From positions 1-31,819 of the forward strand of contig JBFKAV010000020.1 of NCBI GenBank assembly GCA_041621405.1: 31,819 nt of DNA, read 5' to 3'. Of the stretch, positions 6,193-14,627 are shown one piece after another (within the stretch, counting starts at the first letter, position 1; every line of letters begins with the position of its first letter). A program made the position numbers and the translations under genes. Below the pieces are notes generated by a model. It made no database searches. It saw only the letters and a program-made list of their open reading frames with translations, and was not told the DNA's origin. The stretch is from JBFKAV01 sp041621405 (GTDB taxonomy: Bacteria; Pseudomonadota; Alphaproteobacteria; Rhodobacterales; Rhodobacteraceae).

Positions 6193-8925
6193 TCATTCCG
6201 CCGCGGTGGCGAGCTTTGTCGTTTGGCTCGCGAGCGCCTCGTCGGTGAAGACGCGCAAGCCCAGGTCGGCGCGGTAGCCGTGGATCTCGTTGACATCCAG
6301 CGCCCGCATGAAGGCCAGGATCTCGCGGCTCACCACCTGCCCCGGCACCAGGATCGGAAATCCCGGCGGATAGGGGATGATGAACGAGGCCGAGACCACT
6401 TCGCGCCCCTTGTCGATCTCCCTCTCGATCTCGCCATCGAGGTCGAGGTAGTCGCAGTTGTTCTCGTCGTAGGCGAGGAAGAACGGCGTGCGGATGTCGC
6501 CCTCGCCGGTCTCGGCATCGGCGCAGAACGCCCGGTGGAAATGCGAGAAATCCGGCAGAGGCGGCAGGTCCTGCATGAGGTTCTTCACCCGCCGCTCGAA
6601 GCCGAGCTTCTCCATCTTCGAGGCGTCGTCGAGCCGGTCGTCAAGCTCCTTGGCGATCTCGACCAGCACCTCGATCAGGTAGGCGACCGACGAGCGCGTG
6701 GTGCCGATATTAGTCATGAAGAGCACGGTGTTGCGCGAGGTCTTGTTGATCTGGATCCCGTACTTGTCCATCAGGATCTGGGTCTTGAAGGTGTCGCCGT
6801 CCCAGCCGGTGCCGCCGACGGCCAGCGTCACCCGGGTGGCGTCGAGCACGAACTCGTCCTTCTCCCAGCAGTTCCAGATGTCGGTCCAGCCCTGGTCGGG
6901 GTCGTAGTAGCTCGACACGCCGCTCTCCCGATAGGCATCTGGGATCATGTCGCCCGCAGTCAGAACCTTGAAGTACTTCTGCAAAAGCGGGTGGGTCGAG
7001 ATCGCCCGGCGCATCGACATCGCCGCCTCGACCTGGCGCTGGACGAACTCGAAGCCCTCGAGCTCCACCTGCCGCCGGCCGACGTCGAGCGAGGCGATGA
7101 TCTGGTAATTGGGCGAGGTCGAAGTGTGGGTCATGTAGGCTTCGTGAAAGCTCGCCTCGACCTCGCCTTTGAAGTCCTGGTCGTAGACATGGATCATCGA
7201 GCCCTGGCGCAGCGAGGTCAGCGTCTTGTGGGTCGACTGCGTCGCGTAGACGCGCACCCGCGCCTCGGGGGGCGGAATGAGCCGCGTCTTCAGGAGCGTC
7301 GCCTCGTCGGCGTCCTTGAGCTTGCCCTGCTGCTTCTCCCAGGCCTTGCGGTGCTGGTCCGACTTCAGCCGCTCGCGCAGGACGGCGGCCGCGTGCATCG
7401 CGGTGCGCTGGCGGTAGGTCGGCCCGAAGCGGGCGAAGGCGAACCAGGCCTCGTCCCAGAGGAAGATCAGGTCGGGCTTGATCGCGAGGCACTCCTCCAT
7501 CACCCGCTCGACGTTGTAGACCACCCCGTCGAACGTGCAGTTGGTCAGCAGGAGCATCCTGACCTGGTCGAGTTTGCCCGCGGCCTTCAGCTTCAGGAGT
7601 TGGTGCTTGATCTCCTTCAGCGGCACCGCGCCGTACATCGAGTATTCGTTCAAGGGATAGCTGTCGAGGTAGCAAACCTGCGCGCCCGCCAGCACCATGC
7701 CGTAGTGGTGCGACTTGTGGCAGTCTCGGTCGACCAGAACGATATCCCCAGGACGCACAAGGGCTTGCACGACGATCTTGTTACAGGTCGAGGTGCCGTT
7801 TGTGGCGAAGAATGTCTGCTTCGACCCGAAGGCGCGGGCGGCCAGTTCCTGTGCTTCCTTGATCGGCCCGTGCGGCTCCAGCAGCGAGTCGAGCCCGCCG
7901 CTGGTGGCGGAGGTTTCTGCCAGGAAGATGTTCGGCCCGTAGAAGGCGCCCATGTCCTGGATCCAGTGCGACCGTGAAATCGACTTCCCGCGGCTGATCG
8001 GCATGGCGTGGAAGACGCCCGTCGGCTGCTTGGAATATTCGACGAGCGCGGTGAAGAACGGCGTCTTGTAGCGCGCCTGCACGCCCCTGAGGATGTTCAG
8101 GTGCAGCTCCAAGAAGTCTTCCTGGTTGTAGAAGACGCGCCGGCAGATGCCGAGGTCGAGCCCGGCGATGTCCTCCACGGAGCGGTCGGTGACGAGGTAT
8201 GCGTCGAGCTCGGGCCGCACCTTGGCGATCAGCCGGCAGAGCTCGGGCCCGTAGTCCGCGGGCGCGATCTCCTCGATCTCATCCTCGCCGCCGGCGCGGC
8301 TGAGGTACTTGGTCAGGATCGGCAGGTCGACGTCGGACTCGAGCCGGAGCCCGGGGCGGACGACGATCGCCTGGATGTTGTGATTGAACAGGACCCCGAT
8401 CAGCGCATCCTTCAGGCTGGGCACCACGACCGGCTCGTAGATGAAGCCATCTTCCGGACGGCGCATCGAAAGCATGTTGTTCTTCAGCCAGCGCTCCTGG
8501 TGCTCGTTCACGTCGTCGACGATGAGCACTTCGAAATACGGTTTCGAAAGGGCCCGCGCCTCCGGCGGCAGTAGCGCCTCTTCGTCCTGGTCCTCCTCGA
8601 TGCCGCCCCGCTCGAGCGGGATATGCCGGCGCCGGTAGGCACCGGTGCCGAGGCCGCGGGTGACCCGGCGCGCGGCGAAGGCCACGTCGCCCAGCTGCCC
8701 GTGCTCGAACTGCCGGCGCATGTGGTCGAAGGCGGACATGCCCGGAAACGCCCAGTAGCGCTCGATGACGGCGAGCGCCTCGAAGAGCTTCTCGGCCTCC
8801 GCCTTGAGCGACTTGGCCCCCCTCCCCTCCGGTGCGCGCTCGAGCTGCTCGAGCTTCTCGCGGAGCGCGCTCCAGCGGTCCGAGCGCAGCTGCACCGCCG
8901 AGTAATAGTCGCTCATCGACTGCAT
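6193..8925 (-). CDS. Orn/Lys/Arg decarboxylase, long form (PLP fold type I)
   Basis: 910-residue inducible-type (AdiA/LdcI/SpeF-related) basic amino acid decarboxylase, expected to release CO2 and a di- or polyamine. A wing/receiver-like domain lies at about 130-300 (FEVLIVDD..., QAIVVRPGL). The PLP domain has TNGTSTCNK (375-383), LVDRDCHKSHHYG (397-409), DEAWFAFARF (491-500) and the Schiff-base lysine K567 in STHKTLTSLRQGSMIH. The C-terminal domain carries PYPPGFPILVPGQ (851-863). The usual length is about 710-760; extra sequence is an N-terminal helical stretch (1-130) and an insert at about 503-555. Start choice: ATG at 8925 after AAAGGACGATTCG; the frame stays open for 80 codons upstream but overlaps the amidase gene. 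Whether arginine, lysine, ornithine or another amino acid is the substrate cannot be read from sequence. Confidence 0.9.
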   Translation of the reverse strand: MQSMSDYYSAVQLRSDRWSALREKLEQLERAPEGRGAKSLKAEAEKLFEALAVIERYWAFPGMSAFDHMRRQFEHGQLGDVAFAARRVTRGLGTGAYRRRHIPLERGGIEEDQDEEALLPPEARALSKPYFEVLIVDDVNEHQERWLKNNMLSMRRPEDGFIYEPVVVPSLKDALIGVLFNHNIQAIVVRPGLRLESDVDLPILTKYLSRAGGEDEIEEIAPADYGPELCRLIAKVRPELDAYLVTDRSVEDIAGLDLGICRRVFYNQEDFLELHLNILRGVQARYKTPFFTALVEYSKQPTGVFHAMPISRGKSISRSHWIQDMGAFYGPNIFLAETSATSGGLDSLLEPHGPIKEAQELAARAFGSKQTFFATNGTSTCNKIVVQALVRPGDIVLVDRDCHKSHHYGMVLAGAQVCYLDSYPLNEYSMYGAVPLKEIKHQLLKLKAAGKLDQVRMLLLTNCTFDGVVYNVERVMEECLAIKPDLIFLWDEAWFAFARFGPTYRQRTAMHAAAVLRERLKSDQHRKAWEKQQGKLKDADEATLLKTRLIPPPEARVRVYATQSTHKTLTSLRQGSMIHVYDQDFKGEVEASFHEAYMTHTSTSPNYQIIASLDVGRRQVELEGFEFVQRQVEAAMSMRRAISTHPLLQKYFKVLTAGDMIPDAYRESGVSSYYDPDQGWTDIWNCWEKDEFVLDATRVTLAVGGTGWDGDTFKTQILMDKYGIQINKTSRNTVLFMTNIGTTRSSVAYLIEVLVEIAKELDDRLDDASKMEKLGFERRVKNLMQDLPPLPDFSHFHRAFCADAETGEGDIRTPFFLAYDENNCDYLDLDGEIEREIDKGREVVSASFIIPYPPGFPILVPGQVVSREILAFMRALDVNEIHGYRADLGLRVFTDEALASQTTKLATAAE

Positions 8926-8995
8926 CGAATCGTCCTTTCGGTTCGGCCGGCCAGCAGGTCTCAGAGCGCCCGTCGTGGACACGCTGCCGCCAACT

Positions 8996-10006
8996 TCAGC
9001 CTGTGGTGATCCTGCCCGCCACCGGCGGGAATCCGTCGTCGCCCTTGAAGGGGGGGCCCATGCCGCGGTGCTTCGCCCCGGTGACGGTGGTGTCGCGCAG
9101 ATCGAGCCCCGAACGCGAGCCCTGGCGCGGCATCTCGAGGGGGCCAAGGCTCTGGAGGTAGGCATCGGCGCCGCTCGTGCGGTCGTAAACCGGGAAATCG
9201 ACCGAGCGGTCGCGGAAGCTCTTCAGCACCTGGCCCAAGCCCTTGATGCCGGTCTCGCGCTGGCGGCGCACGAAGTCGAGGTCGACCTCGATCGGGAACA
9301 TGTCCTCCTGCCCGGCCGACTGGTGCAGCACCGTGGCCGATGGGTCCACGACGCAGGAGCGCCCGTTGCCGCCCGCGCCGAGGCCGTTGACGTCGACCAC
9401 GTAGCACTGGAACTGCGCCGCGGTGGCGCGCGCGATCGCGAGCTCCGCGTCGCGGTCGGTGGTGCCGGTGAGCACCGGGTGCAGCAGCACTTCGACGCCC
9501 TGGCTGGTCAGCTGCCGCGTGGTCTCGGGGAACCAGATGTCGTAGCAGATCGAGAGCCCGAAACGGCCCACGTCGGGCACGTCGAAGATGCAGAACTCGG
9601 TGCCCGCCTCGATCCCGGTCTCGTAGGGCAGGAAGGTGAACATCTTGCGATAGCGCGCGACGATCTCGCCTTCGGGGTTGATCACCGAGGCGGTGTTGTA
9701 GACGCGCCCGTCGGTGGTCTTCTCGAACATCGAGCCCGGGATCAGCCAGATGTTGTGGCGCCGGGCGGCCGCCCGGAACGCCTCGAGATGCTCGTTCTCG
9801 TAGGGCAGCGCGAATCGCGGCAGTGGGCCGAAGGGGGCGAGTTCGGAGAACATCGCCATCTGGGTCCAGGGAAACCGCGCCATCAGGATGTCGAGCCGGT
9901 GCAGCATGCCGTCGACATTGGGCTGCAGGGCGTTGACGTACATCTGAACGCCGGCGATTGCGAAGGGGGTCATTGTTTTTTTAGCCTCGATTGCCTCTTG
10001 GCCCAT
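8996..10006 (-). CDS. Carbon-nitrogen hydrolase (nitrilase superfamily amidase)
   Basis: 336-residue nitrilase-superfamily enzyme that hydrolyses a non-peptide C-N bond (amide, carbamoyl or nitrile). The catalytic triad is visible: E55 in FSELAPFG, K121 in RYRKMFTFLP and C154 in LSICYDIWFPE. The fold is complete up to about residue 270. The last 60 residues, ending KHRGMGPPFKGDDGF, are an extra tail. Start choice: ATG at 10006 after GGAGGAGG with 8-base spacing; an internal ATG at 9973 is a weaker alternative. It lies 22 bases after the stress-protein gene and 70 before the decarboxylase. N-carbamoylputrescine amidase belongs to this superfamily and would fit a polyamine pathway, but no agmatine deiminase is present in the window, so that name is not assigned. 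Confidence 0.87.
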   Translation of the reverse strand: MGQEAIEAKKTMTPFAIAGVQMYVNALQPNVDGMLHRLDILMARFPWTQMAMFSELAPFGPLPRFALPYENEHLEAFRAAARRHNIWLIPGSMFEKTTDGRVYNTASVINPEGEIVARYRKMFTFLPYETGIEAGTEFCIFDVPDVGRFGLSICYDIWFPETTRQLTSQGVEVLLHPVLTGTTDRDAELAIARATAAQFQCYVVDVNGLGAGGNGRSCVVDPSATVLHQSAGQEDMFPIEVDLDFVRRQRETGIKGLGQVLKSFRDRSVDFPVYDRTSGADAYLQSLGPLEMPRQGSRSGLDLRDTTVTGAKHRGMGPPFKGDDGFPPVAGRITTG

Positions 10007-10028
10007 GTCCGGGCCTCCTCCCCCTCTC

Positions 10029-10460
10029 CTACCCCCTGACGACGAGAACCGAAACCGGTGACCTGCGGACAACGCGGTCGGCCTGCGAGCCGACCAGGAA
10101 CTCGCGGATCCGGTCGGGCGCATGGCTCGACATCACCACGAGATCGGCCTTCAGCTCGTCGATGGCCTGCAGGATCTCCTCGTGCACCTTGCCGTAGCGG
10201 ATGTGCGCCTCGGCCTTGACATCGGCCGGTAGCTCCTTGGCCAGCACCGCCTCCAGCGCCTCGCCGCCGTGGCGCAGCGCCTTCTCGTGGAAGTCGTGCG
10301 GGAAGTAGCTCTCGACCATGGCCAGGCCGAAATCCGGCACCACCGAGAGGACGTGAAGCTTCGAGCCCCAGCCGCGGGCCAGCTCCACCGTGTGCGGCAG
10401 CGCGTGTTCCCAGGAGGCCGGCTGGTTGACGTCGATCGTCAGCAGGATGGTCTTGTACAT
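10029..10460 (-). CDS. Universal stress protein (UspA family)
   Basis: 143-residue single UspA domain. It begins MYKTILLTIDVN, has the beta-strand LHVLSVVPDF (about 35-44) and ADLVVMSSHAPD (105-116), and ends with the ATP-binding-type signature GSQADRVVRRSPVSVLVV (about 124-141). Start: ATG at 10460 after GGAGGCGGAC. It sits 11 bases after the TRAP permease stop and 22 before the amidase. Usp genes attached to TRAP transporters are a recurring arrangement; one such protein (TeaD, next to the ectoine TRAP system) modulates transport by binding ATP. A similar regulatory role for this transporter is inferred from position only. Confidence 0.93.
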   Translation of the reverse strand: MYKTILLTIDVNQPASWEHALPHTVELARGWGSKLHVLSVVPDFGLAMVESYFPHDFHEKALRHGGEALEAVLAKELPADVKAEAHIRYGKVHEEILQAIDELKADLVVMSSHAPDRIREFLVGSQADRVVRRSPVSVLVVRG

Positions 10461-10471
10461 GTCCGCCTCCC

Positions 10472-13237
10472 TCAGGCCTGCGCCGGCTGCGCCCGCCCGG
10501 CGCGGCCGCGCTGCAGCATCACGACCAGCCCCAGCAGCATGAGCGCGGGGATGAACATCCAGTACTTCGACGGCACTGGGACCGGGCGCAGCACCCTCAA
10601 GACCTCCTGGTCCCAGTCGAGCCCGGCCTTCTGGGCGGCCGAATCGAAGGCGACGTCGTCGATGATCATCTTCTCCCCGTCCTGCCGGAAGGCGACGAGC
10701 CCCGCGTTGGCGAGCTTCTCCTCGCCGGTCGCGCCCTCGCCGATCTCCACCAGCGCCACGAACTCGATCGGGTCGCCAAGATCGTTGACGCCGGCGACGC
10801 GGATCCTGAGGTCCTCGCCCGGTGGCGTCGAATCGGCCGCCGCGACGCTCTCGGCGGGCGAGATCTCCTCGAAGGGCGGCGCGACCATGTCCATCCAGAA
10901 GCCGGGACGGAACAGGCTGAAGGCGATGAGCAGCAGCGCCGCCGATTCGTAGAAGCGGTTCTTCGCCAGGAACCAGCCCTGGGTCGCCGCCGCGAACAAG
11001 AGCATCGCGACGGTGGCGACGCAGAACACGAAGATGCCCTGGATCCAGCCCACCTCGATCAGGAGAAGCTCGGTGTTGAAGATGAAGAGGAACGGCAGCG
11101 CCGCGGTCCTGAGCGAGTAGAAGAACGCCACCACCCCAGTGCGGATCGGATCGCCCCCCGAGACCGCCGCCGCGGCGAAGCTCGCGAGCCCCACCGGCGG
11201 CGTCACGTCGGCCATGATGCCGAAGTAGAAGACGAAGAGGTGCACCGCGATCAAGGGCACGATCAGCCCATTCTGCTGGCCGAGCGTCACGATCACCGGA
11301 GCCAGGAGCGCCGAGACGACGATGTAGTTCGCCGTGGTCGGCAGGCCCATGCCGAGAATCAGCGACAGCACCGCGGTAAGGAGCAGGATGGCCAGGATGT
11401 TGCCGCCCGAGAGGACCTCGACCACCTCGGCCAAGGCCGATCCGACGCCGGTCTGGCTGACAGCGCCGACGATGATACCGGCGGTCGCGGTGGCGATGCC
11501 GATGCCGATCATGTTGCGGGCGCCGGTCTCGAGCCCGCTGACGAGGTCGTTGAAGCCCTCGTGCACGGCGCGGCCGAACGTGCCCTCGCCGCGCAGGATT
11601 GCCATCAGTGGCCGCTGGGTGAGCAGGATGAAGATCATGTAGGCGGTGGCCCAGAAGGCCGAGAGGCCGGGCGACAGCCGGTCGACCATCAGCGCCCAGA
11701 CCAGCACCACAACCGGCAGGATGTAGTGCAGCCCCGAGCGGATCGTCGGCCCGGGCAGCGGCAGCGCCATCACCGGCGCGTTGGGGTCGTCGAGATGCAG
11801 GGGCTCCTCGCGCGAGGCGACCCAGAGAAGGCCGAAATAGACCGCTGTGAGGAAGGCGAAGATGATGTAGCCCGCGGTGTTCGGGAAGGCCGGCCGGATC
11901 CAGCCCATGCCGTAGTAGACAGCGAACGACAGCGCGCAGATCCCCGCCACAATGAAGGCGAGCCCGATCAGCCGCTGCACGATGGGCTTCGGCGTGTAGG
12001 CGCGCGGCAGGCCCTTCATGCCGGCCTTCATCGCCTCGAGATGGACGATGTAGACCAGCGCGATGTAGCTGATTACCGCCGGCAGGAAGGCGTGCTTGAC
12101 CACGTCGAAGTAGGGGATGCCGACGTATTCGACCATCAGGAAGGCGGCGGCGCCCATCACCGGCGGCATGATCTGGCCGTTGACCGAGCTCGCGACCTCG
12201 ACCGCGCCGGCCTTCTCGGACGAGAAGCCGACCTTCTTCATCAGCGGAATGGTGAACGTCCCGGTGGTGACCACGTTGGCGATCGACGAGCCGGAGATCA
12301 GCCCGGTCATCGCCGAGGAGACCACGGCGGCCTTCGCCGGTCCGCCACGCATGTGGCCCATGAGCGAGAACGCGACCTGGATGAAGTAGTTTCCGGCCCC
12401 GGCCTTGTCGAGGAGCGAGCCGAACAGCACGAACAGGAACACGAAGGAGGTGGAGACGCCAAGCGCGATGCCGAACACACCCTGAGTGGTGATCCAGTGG
12501 TGGTTGACGATCTCCGAGAGGTTGTTGCCCTTGTGGGCGATGATGCCGGGCATCCAGGGCCCGAGGATGGTGTAGACCAGGAACACCGAGGCCACGATCA
12601 TCAGCGCCGGCCCGAGCGCCCGCCGGGTGGCTTCCAGCAGCAGCAGGAGGCCGGCCACGGCGACCACGAAGTCCATCGGGATCGGCGCGCCGACCCGGTT
12701 CGAGATCGAGGCGTAATTGACGTAGATGTAGAGCGCGGTGATCGCGCCGACGATCGCCAGCGCCCATTCCCAGAGCGGGATGCGGTCCTTCGGCGAACCC
12801 GCCGCGATGGCGGCGACGATGCCGAGCGAGACGACCGGGATCCACCAGACCGAGGAGCCTTCCTTGGCCGAGAGCATGAAGAGGGCGCCGAGGAGCAAGG
12901 GCACGCCGAGCCCGAGCGTGAGCTGCACCTTGGTGCGCGCAGCCGGAAAGGCCGCAAAGGCCAGGAACAGGGCGAAGGCGAGGTGGAACGAACGCGCCTC
13001 GGTGTCGTTCAGCACGCCGAACCTGAACATGAACGGCAGCGGCGAGGCGATCCAGAGCTGGAACAGCGACCAGGCGACCGCGACCAGCATGATGAACTTG
13101 CCGACCGCTCCGACCGTGCCCCGCGCGCCGGTATCGGACGAGGCGATGAGCTCGTCGAGCTCGGCCTGGCTGAGCGCGCCACGCCCGGCGGCCTCGTTCT
13201 CCACGGCGGCGGCCTGCTGCTGGTCTTTGTCGGTCAT
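10472..13237 (-). CDS. TRAP transporter fused permease (4TM/12TM, TAXI type) with DUF3394-like tail
   Basis: 921-residue fused small and large membrane subunits of a TRAP-TAXI transporter, a sodium- or proton-driven secondary importer that depends on a periplasmic receptor. After a short cytosolic N-terminus, membrane helices fill about 45-760. Large-subunit signatures are GSSIANVVTTGTFTIPLMKK, VNGQIMPPVMGAAAFLM and LGMGLPTTANYIV. The soluble region at about 770-890 (VAGVNDLGDPIEFVAL..., AQKAGLDWDQEV) resembles the DUF3394/PDZ-like tail of this subclass and is followed by one last helix (about 895-912). Start: ATG at 13237 after GGGGGACGAC. It is 133 bases downstream of the receptor gene, separated by a hairpin, and 11 bases before the stress protein. 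Known TAXI systems import small carboxylates or amino acids; this substrate is unknown. Confidence 0.95.
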   Translation of the reverse strand: MTDKDQQQAAAVENEAAGRGALSQAELDELIASSDTGARGTVGAVGKFIMLVAVAWSLFQLWIASPLPFMFRFGVLNDTEARSFHLAFALFLAFAAFPAARTKVQLTLGLGVPLLLGALFMLSAKEGSSVWWIPVVSLGIVAAIAAGSPKDRIPLWEWALAIVGAITALYIYVNYASISNRVGAPIPMDFVVAVAGLLLLLEATRRALGPALMIVASVFLVYTILGPWMPGIIAHKGNNLSEIVNHHWITTQGVFGIALGVSTSFVFLFVLFGSLLDKAGAGNYFIQVAFSLMGHMRGGPAKAAVVSSAMTGLISGSSIANVVTTGTFTIPLMKKVGFSSEKAGAVEVASSVNGQIMPPVMGAAAFLMVEYVGIPYFDVVKHAFLPAVISYIALVYIVHLEAMKAGMKGLPRAYTPKPIVQRLIGLAFIVAGICALSFAVYYGMGWIRPAFPNTAGYIIFAFLTAVYFGLLWVASREEPLHLDDPNAPVMALPLPGPTIRSGLHYILPVVVLVWALMVDRLSPGLSAFWATAYMIFILLTQRPLMAILRGEGTFGRAVHEGFNDLVSGLETGARNMIGIGIATATAGIIVGAVSQTGVGSALAEVVEVLSGGNILAILLLTAVLSLILGMGLPTTANYIVVSALLAPVIVTLGQQNGLIVPLIAVHLFVFYFGIMADVTPPVGLASFAAAAVSGGDPIRTGVVAFFYSLRTAALPFLFIFNTELLLIEVGWIQGIFVFCVATVAMLLFAAATQGWFLAKNRFYESAALLLIAFSLFRPGFWMDMVAPPFEEISPAESVAAADSTPPGEDLRIRVAGVNDLGDPIEFVALVEIGEGATGEEKLANAGLVAFRQDGEKMIIDDVAFDSAAQKAGLDWDQEVLRVLRPVPVPSKYWMFIPALMLLGLVVMLQRGRAGRAQPAQA

Positions 13238-13334
13238 GTCGTCCCCCTGCTGTTCCGTGAGGTCCGCCGGCGCCGTCTAGCGGGCGGCTCAGGACGGCCC
13301 GGGCCTAACGCGCGGTCGCTGACCCGGGAAAAGA

Positions 13335-13361
13335 CGGGCCGCCCCTTGCGAGGGCGGCCCG
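13335..13361 (-). terminator. Hairpin plus T-run between receptor and permease genes (attenuator-like)
   Basis: A 10-bp perfect GC stem (CGGGCCGCCC / GGGCGGCCCG) with a 7-base loop lies just after the receptor stop codon. On the minus (transcribed) strand it is followed directly by GTCTTTTCC. This is an intrinsic-terminator architecture. Since permease and downstream genes follow on the same strand, partial termination would give more receptor than permease mRNA, or the hairpin may protect the receptor mRNA 3' end. Confidence 0.65.
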
Positions 13362-13370
13362 AAAGCGGCG

Positions 13371-14327
13371 TCACATCCAGCCGCGTTCCTTGTAGTACTT
13401 CTCGGCGCCCGGATGCAGCGGGGCCGAAAGCCCGTCGGCGATCATTTCCTCCTCCTTGAGGGTGGCGAAGGCCGGGTGCAGGCCCTTGAAGCGGTCGAAG
13501 TTGTCGAACACCGCCTTGACCACCTCGTAGACCACGTCGTCGGGCACGTTGGCCGAGGTCACGAAGGTCGCCTTCACGCCGAAGGTCTGCACGTCGTCGG
13601 GCGTGCCGGCGTACATCCCGCCCGGAATCGTCGCCTGCGCGTAGTAGGCGTTGTCGGCGACGAGCTTGTCGATCGCCTCGCCGGTCACCGGGATCAGCTT
13701 GGCCTCGACGGTCGAGGTCGCCTCCTGGATCGAGCCGTTCGGGTGGCCGACGGTGTAGATGATCGCGTCGACCTTGTTGTCGCCGAGCGCCGCCGACTGT
13801 TCGGCCGGGGCCAGTTCGGAGGCGAGCGCGAAGTCGCTCGCCGACCAGCCGAGCGCGTCCATCACGACGTCCATCGTCGCGCGCTGGCCCGAGCCCGGGC
13901 TGCCGACGTTCACCCGCTTGCCCTTGAGGTCCTCGAAGGTAGCGATGCCGGCATCGGCGCGGGCGACCACCGTGAAGGGCTCGCCATGCACCGAGAACAC
14001 GGCGCGCAGGTCGTCGACCTTGTTGCCCTCGAACTCCGACGAGCCGTTGTAGGCATGGAACTGCCAGTCGGATTGGGCCACGCCCATGTCCATGTCGCCC
14101 GCGGCGATGGCGTTGATGTTGGCAATCGAGCCGCCGGTGGAAGGCGCGGTGCACTTCAGGTTGTGCTCGGCGGTGCCGCGGTTCACCAGCCGGCAGATCG
14201 ACTGGCCGACCACGAAGTAGACCCCGGTCTGGCCGCCGGTGCCGATGGTGATGAACCGCTCCTGCGCGGCAACGCTCGTGGCGAGCGCGGCGGCGCCGAT
14301 GAGCGAAAGGAACTTGAGGTGCTTCAT
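13371..14327 (-). CDS. TAXI family TRAP transporter solute-binding receptor
   Basis: 318-residue periplasmic substrate receptor of the TRAP-TAXI family. A signal peptide with basic start (MKHLKF) and hydrophobic core runs to about residue 21 (SVAA|QERF). The mature part opens with ITIGTGGQTGVYFVVGQSICRLVN and contains STGGSIANINAIAAGDMDMGVAQSDW, the family signature. Start: ATG at 14327 after AGGGAG with about 8-base spacing; the frame is open upstream but has no signal-peptide-compatible start. It is the first gene of the long minus-strand operon, divergent from the PuuR-like regulator, and pairs with the fused permease 133 bases downstream. Many TAXI receptors bind glutamate, glutamine or other carboxylates; the ligand here is not known. 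Confidence 0.95.
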   Translation of the reverse strand: MKHLKFLSLIGAAALATSVAAQERFITIGTGGQTGVYFVVGQSICRLVNRGTAEHNLKCTAPSTGGSIANINAIAAGDMDMGVAQSDWQFHAYNGSSEFEGNKVDDLRAVFSVHGEPFTVVARADAGIATFEDLKGKRVNVGSPGSGQRATMDVVMDALGWSASDFALASELAPAEQSAALGDNKVDAIIYTVGHPNGSIQEATSTVEAKLIPVTGEAIDKLVADNAYYAQATIPGGMYAGTPDDVQTFGVKATFVTSANVPDDVVYEVVKAVFDNFDRFKGLHPAFATLKEEEMIADGLSAPLHPGAEKYYKERGWM

Positions 14328-14627
14328 TATCTGTCTCCCTGTGAATATGGCCATAGCCCGATGATCTCCGGGCTCTCCGGCCCGGTTGGTCGCCTTCGTC
14401 GTCTTCGCGCTCCCGCCGATCGCTGTGGCGAAGGCGAGTGGCGCTTGGAAATCGCTGCCGCGGAGAATTGCACGGACACTGACAGCGCCGCGGCAGATCA
14501 CCAAATCTCAAGCAAACTAGCAATGTTTAAAATTTTGATCAATACTGTATATTATAATGACACTCAGCCGAAGGGCCGTCGCGGCGTAACGCGGCGGCCC
14601 CGAAGCGGCAGAAGCGGAAATGGTGCA
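14328..14627. promoter_or_regulatory. Divergent regulatory region between receptor operon and PuuR-like gene
   Basis: This 300-base region has no gene. Its right-hand part (about 14500-14565) is strikingly AT-rich for this genome. It contains TTGATCAA (14535-14542) and TATAATGA (14553-14560). A 10-bp palindrome TATGGCCATA lies at 14346-14355 in the leader of the receptor gene, and a 6-bp stem CCGGGC/GCCCGG at 14368-14385. The TATAAT could be a plus-strand -10 element for the regulator, though no convincing -35 is seen 17 bases upstream. Operators for the XRE-cupin protein probably lie here. Confidence 0.6.
14549..14563 (+). promoter_or_regulatory. Possible PuuR-type operator overlapping a -10 element
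   Basis: ATATTATAATGACAC shares an exact TATAATGA core, and 10 of 15 positions, with the E. coli PuuR recognition sequence as I remember it (AAAATATAATGAACA). It lies 65-79 bases before the regulator's start codon and coincides with a TATAAT hexamer, so binding would block transcription. The match is recalled rather than searched, and AT-rich -10 elements can resemble it by chance. Confidence 0.35.

Noticed and set aside
4801..7977. 1058-codon plus-strand open frame
   Set aside because: It lies antisense to the ATP-grasp and decarboxylase genes, both with intact catalytic motifs. The product has no recognisable fold and no start signal.
8996..10006. Naming the amidase N-carbamoylputrescine amidase (AguB)
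   Set aside because: The catalytic triad fits the superfamily, but substrate-specific residues cannot be judged and no agmatine deiminase is present; the general name is safer.
10461..12845. Minus-strand open frame continuing upstream of the stress protein in another frame of the TRAP permease
   Set aside because: Only the last 143 residues (from ATG 10460) match a family; the upstream part is an out-of-frame reading of the permease gene.
14535..14542. TTGATCAA near the PuuR-like gene considered as a fifth FNR-type site
   Set aside because: The two half-sites run together without the required 4-base spacer, so it is an 8-base palindrome rather than an FNR box.
14535..14558. TTGATC and TATAAT considered as a complete sigma-70 promoter for the regulator
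   Set aside because: The spacer is only 12 bases, too short for a normal -35/-10 pair. The TATAAT may still be a -10 element on its own.
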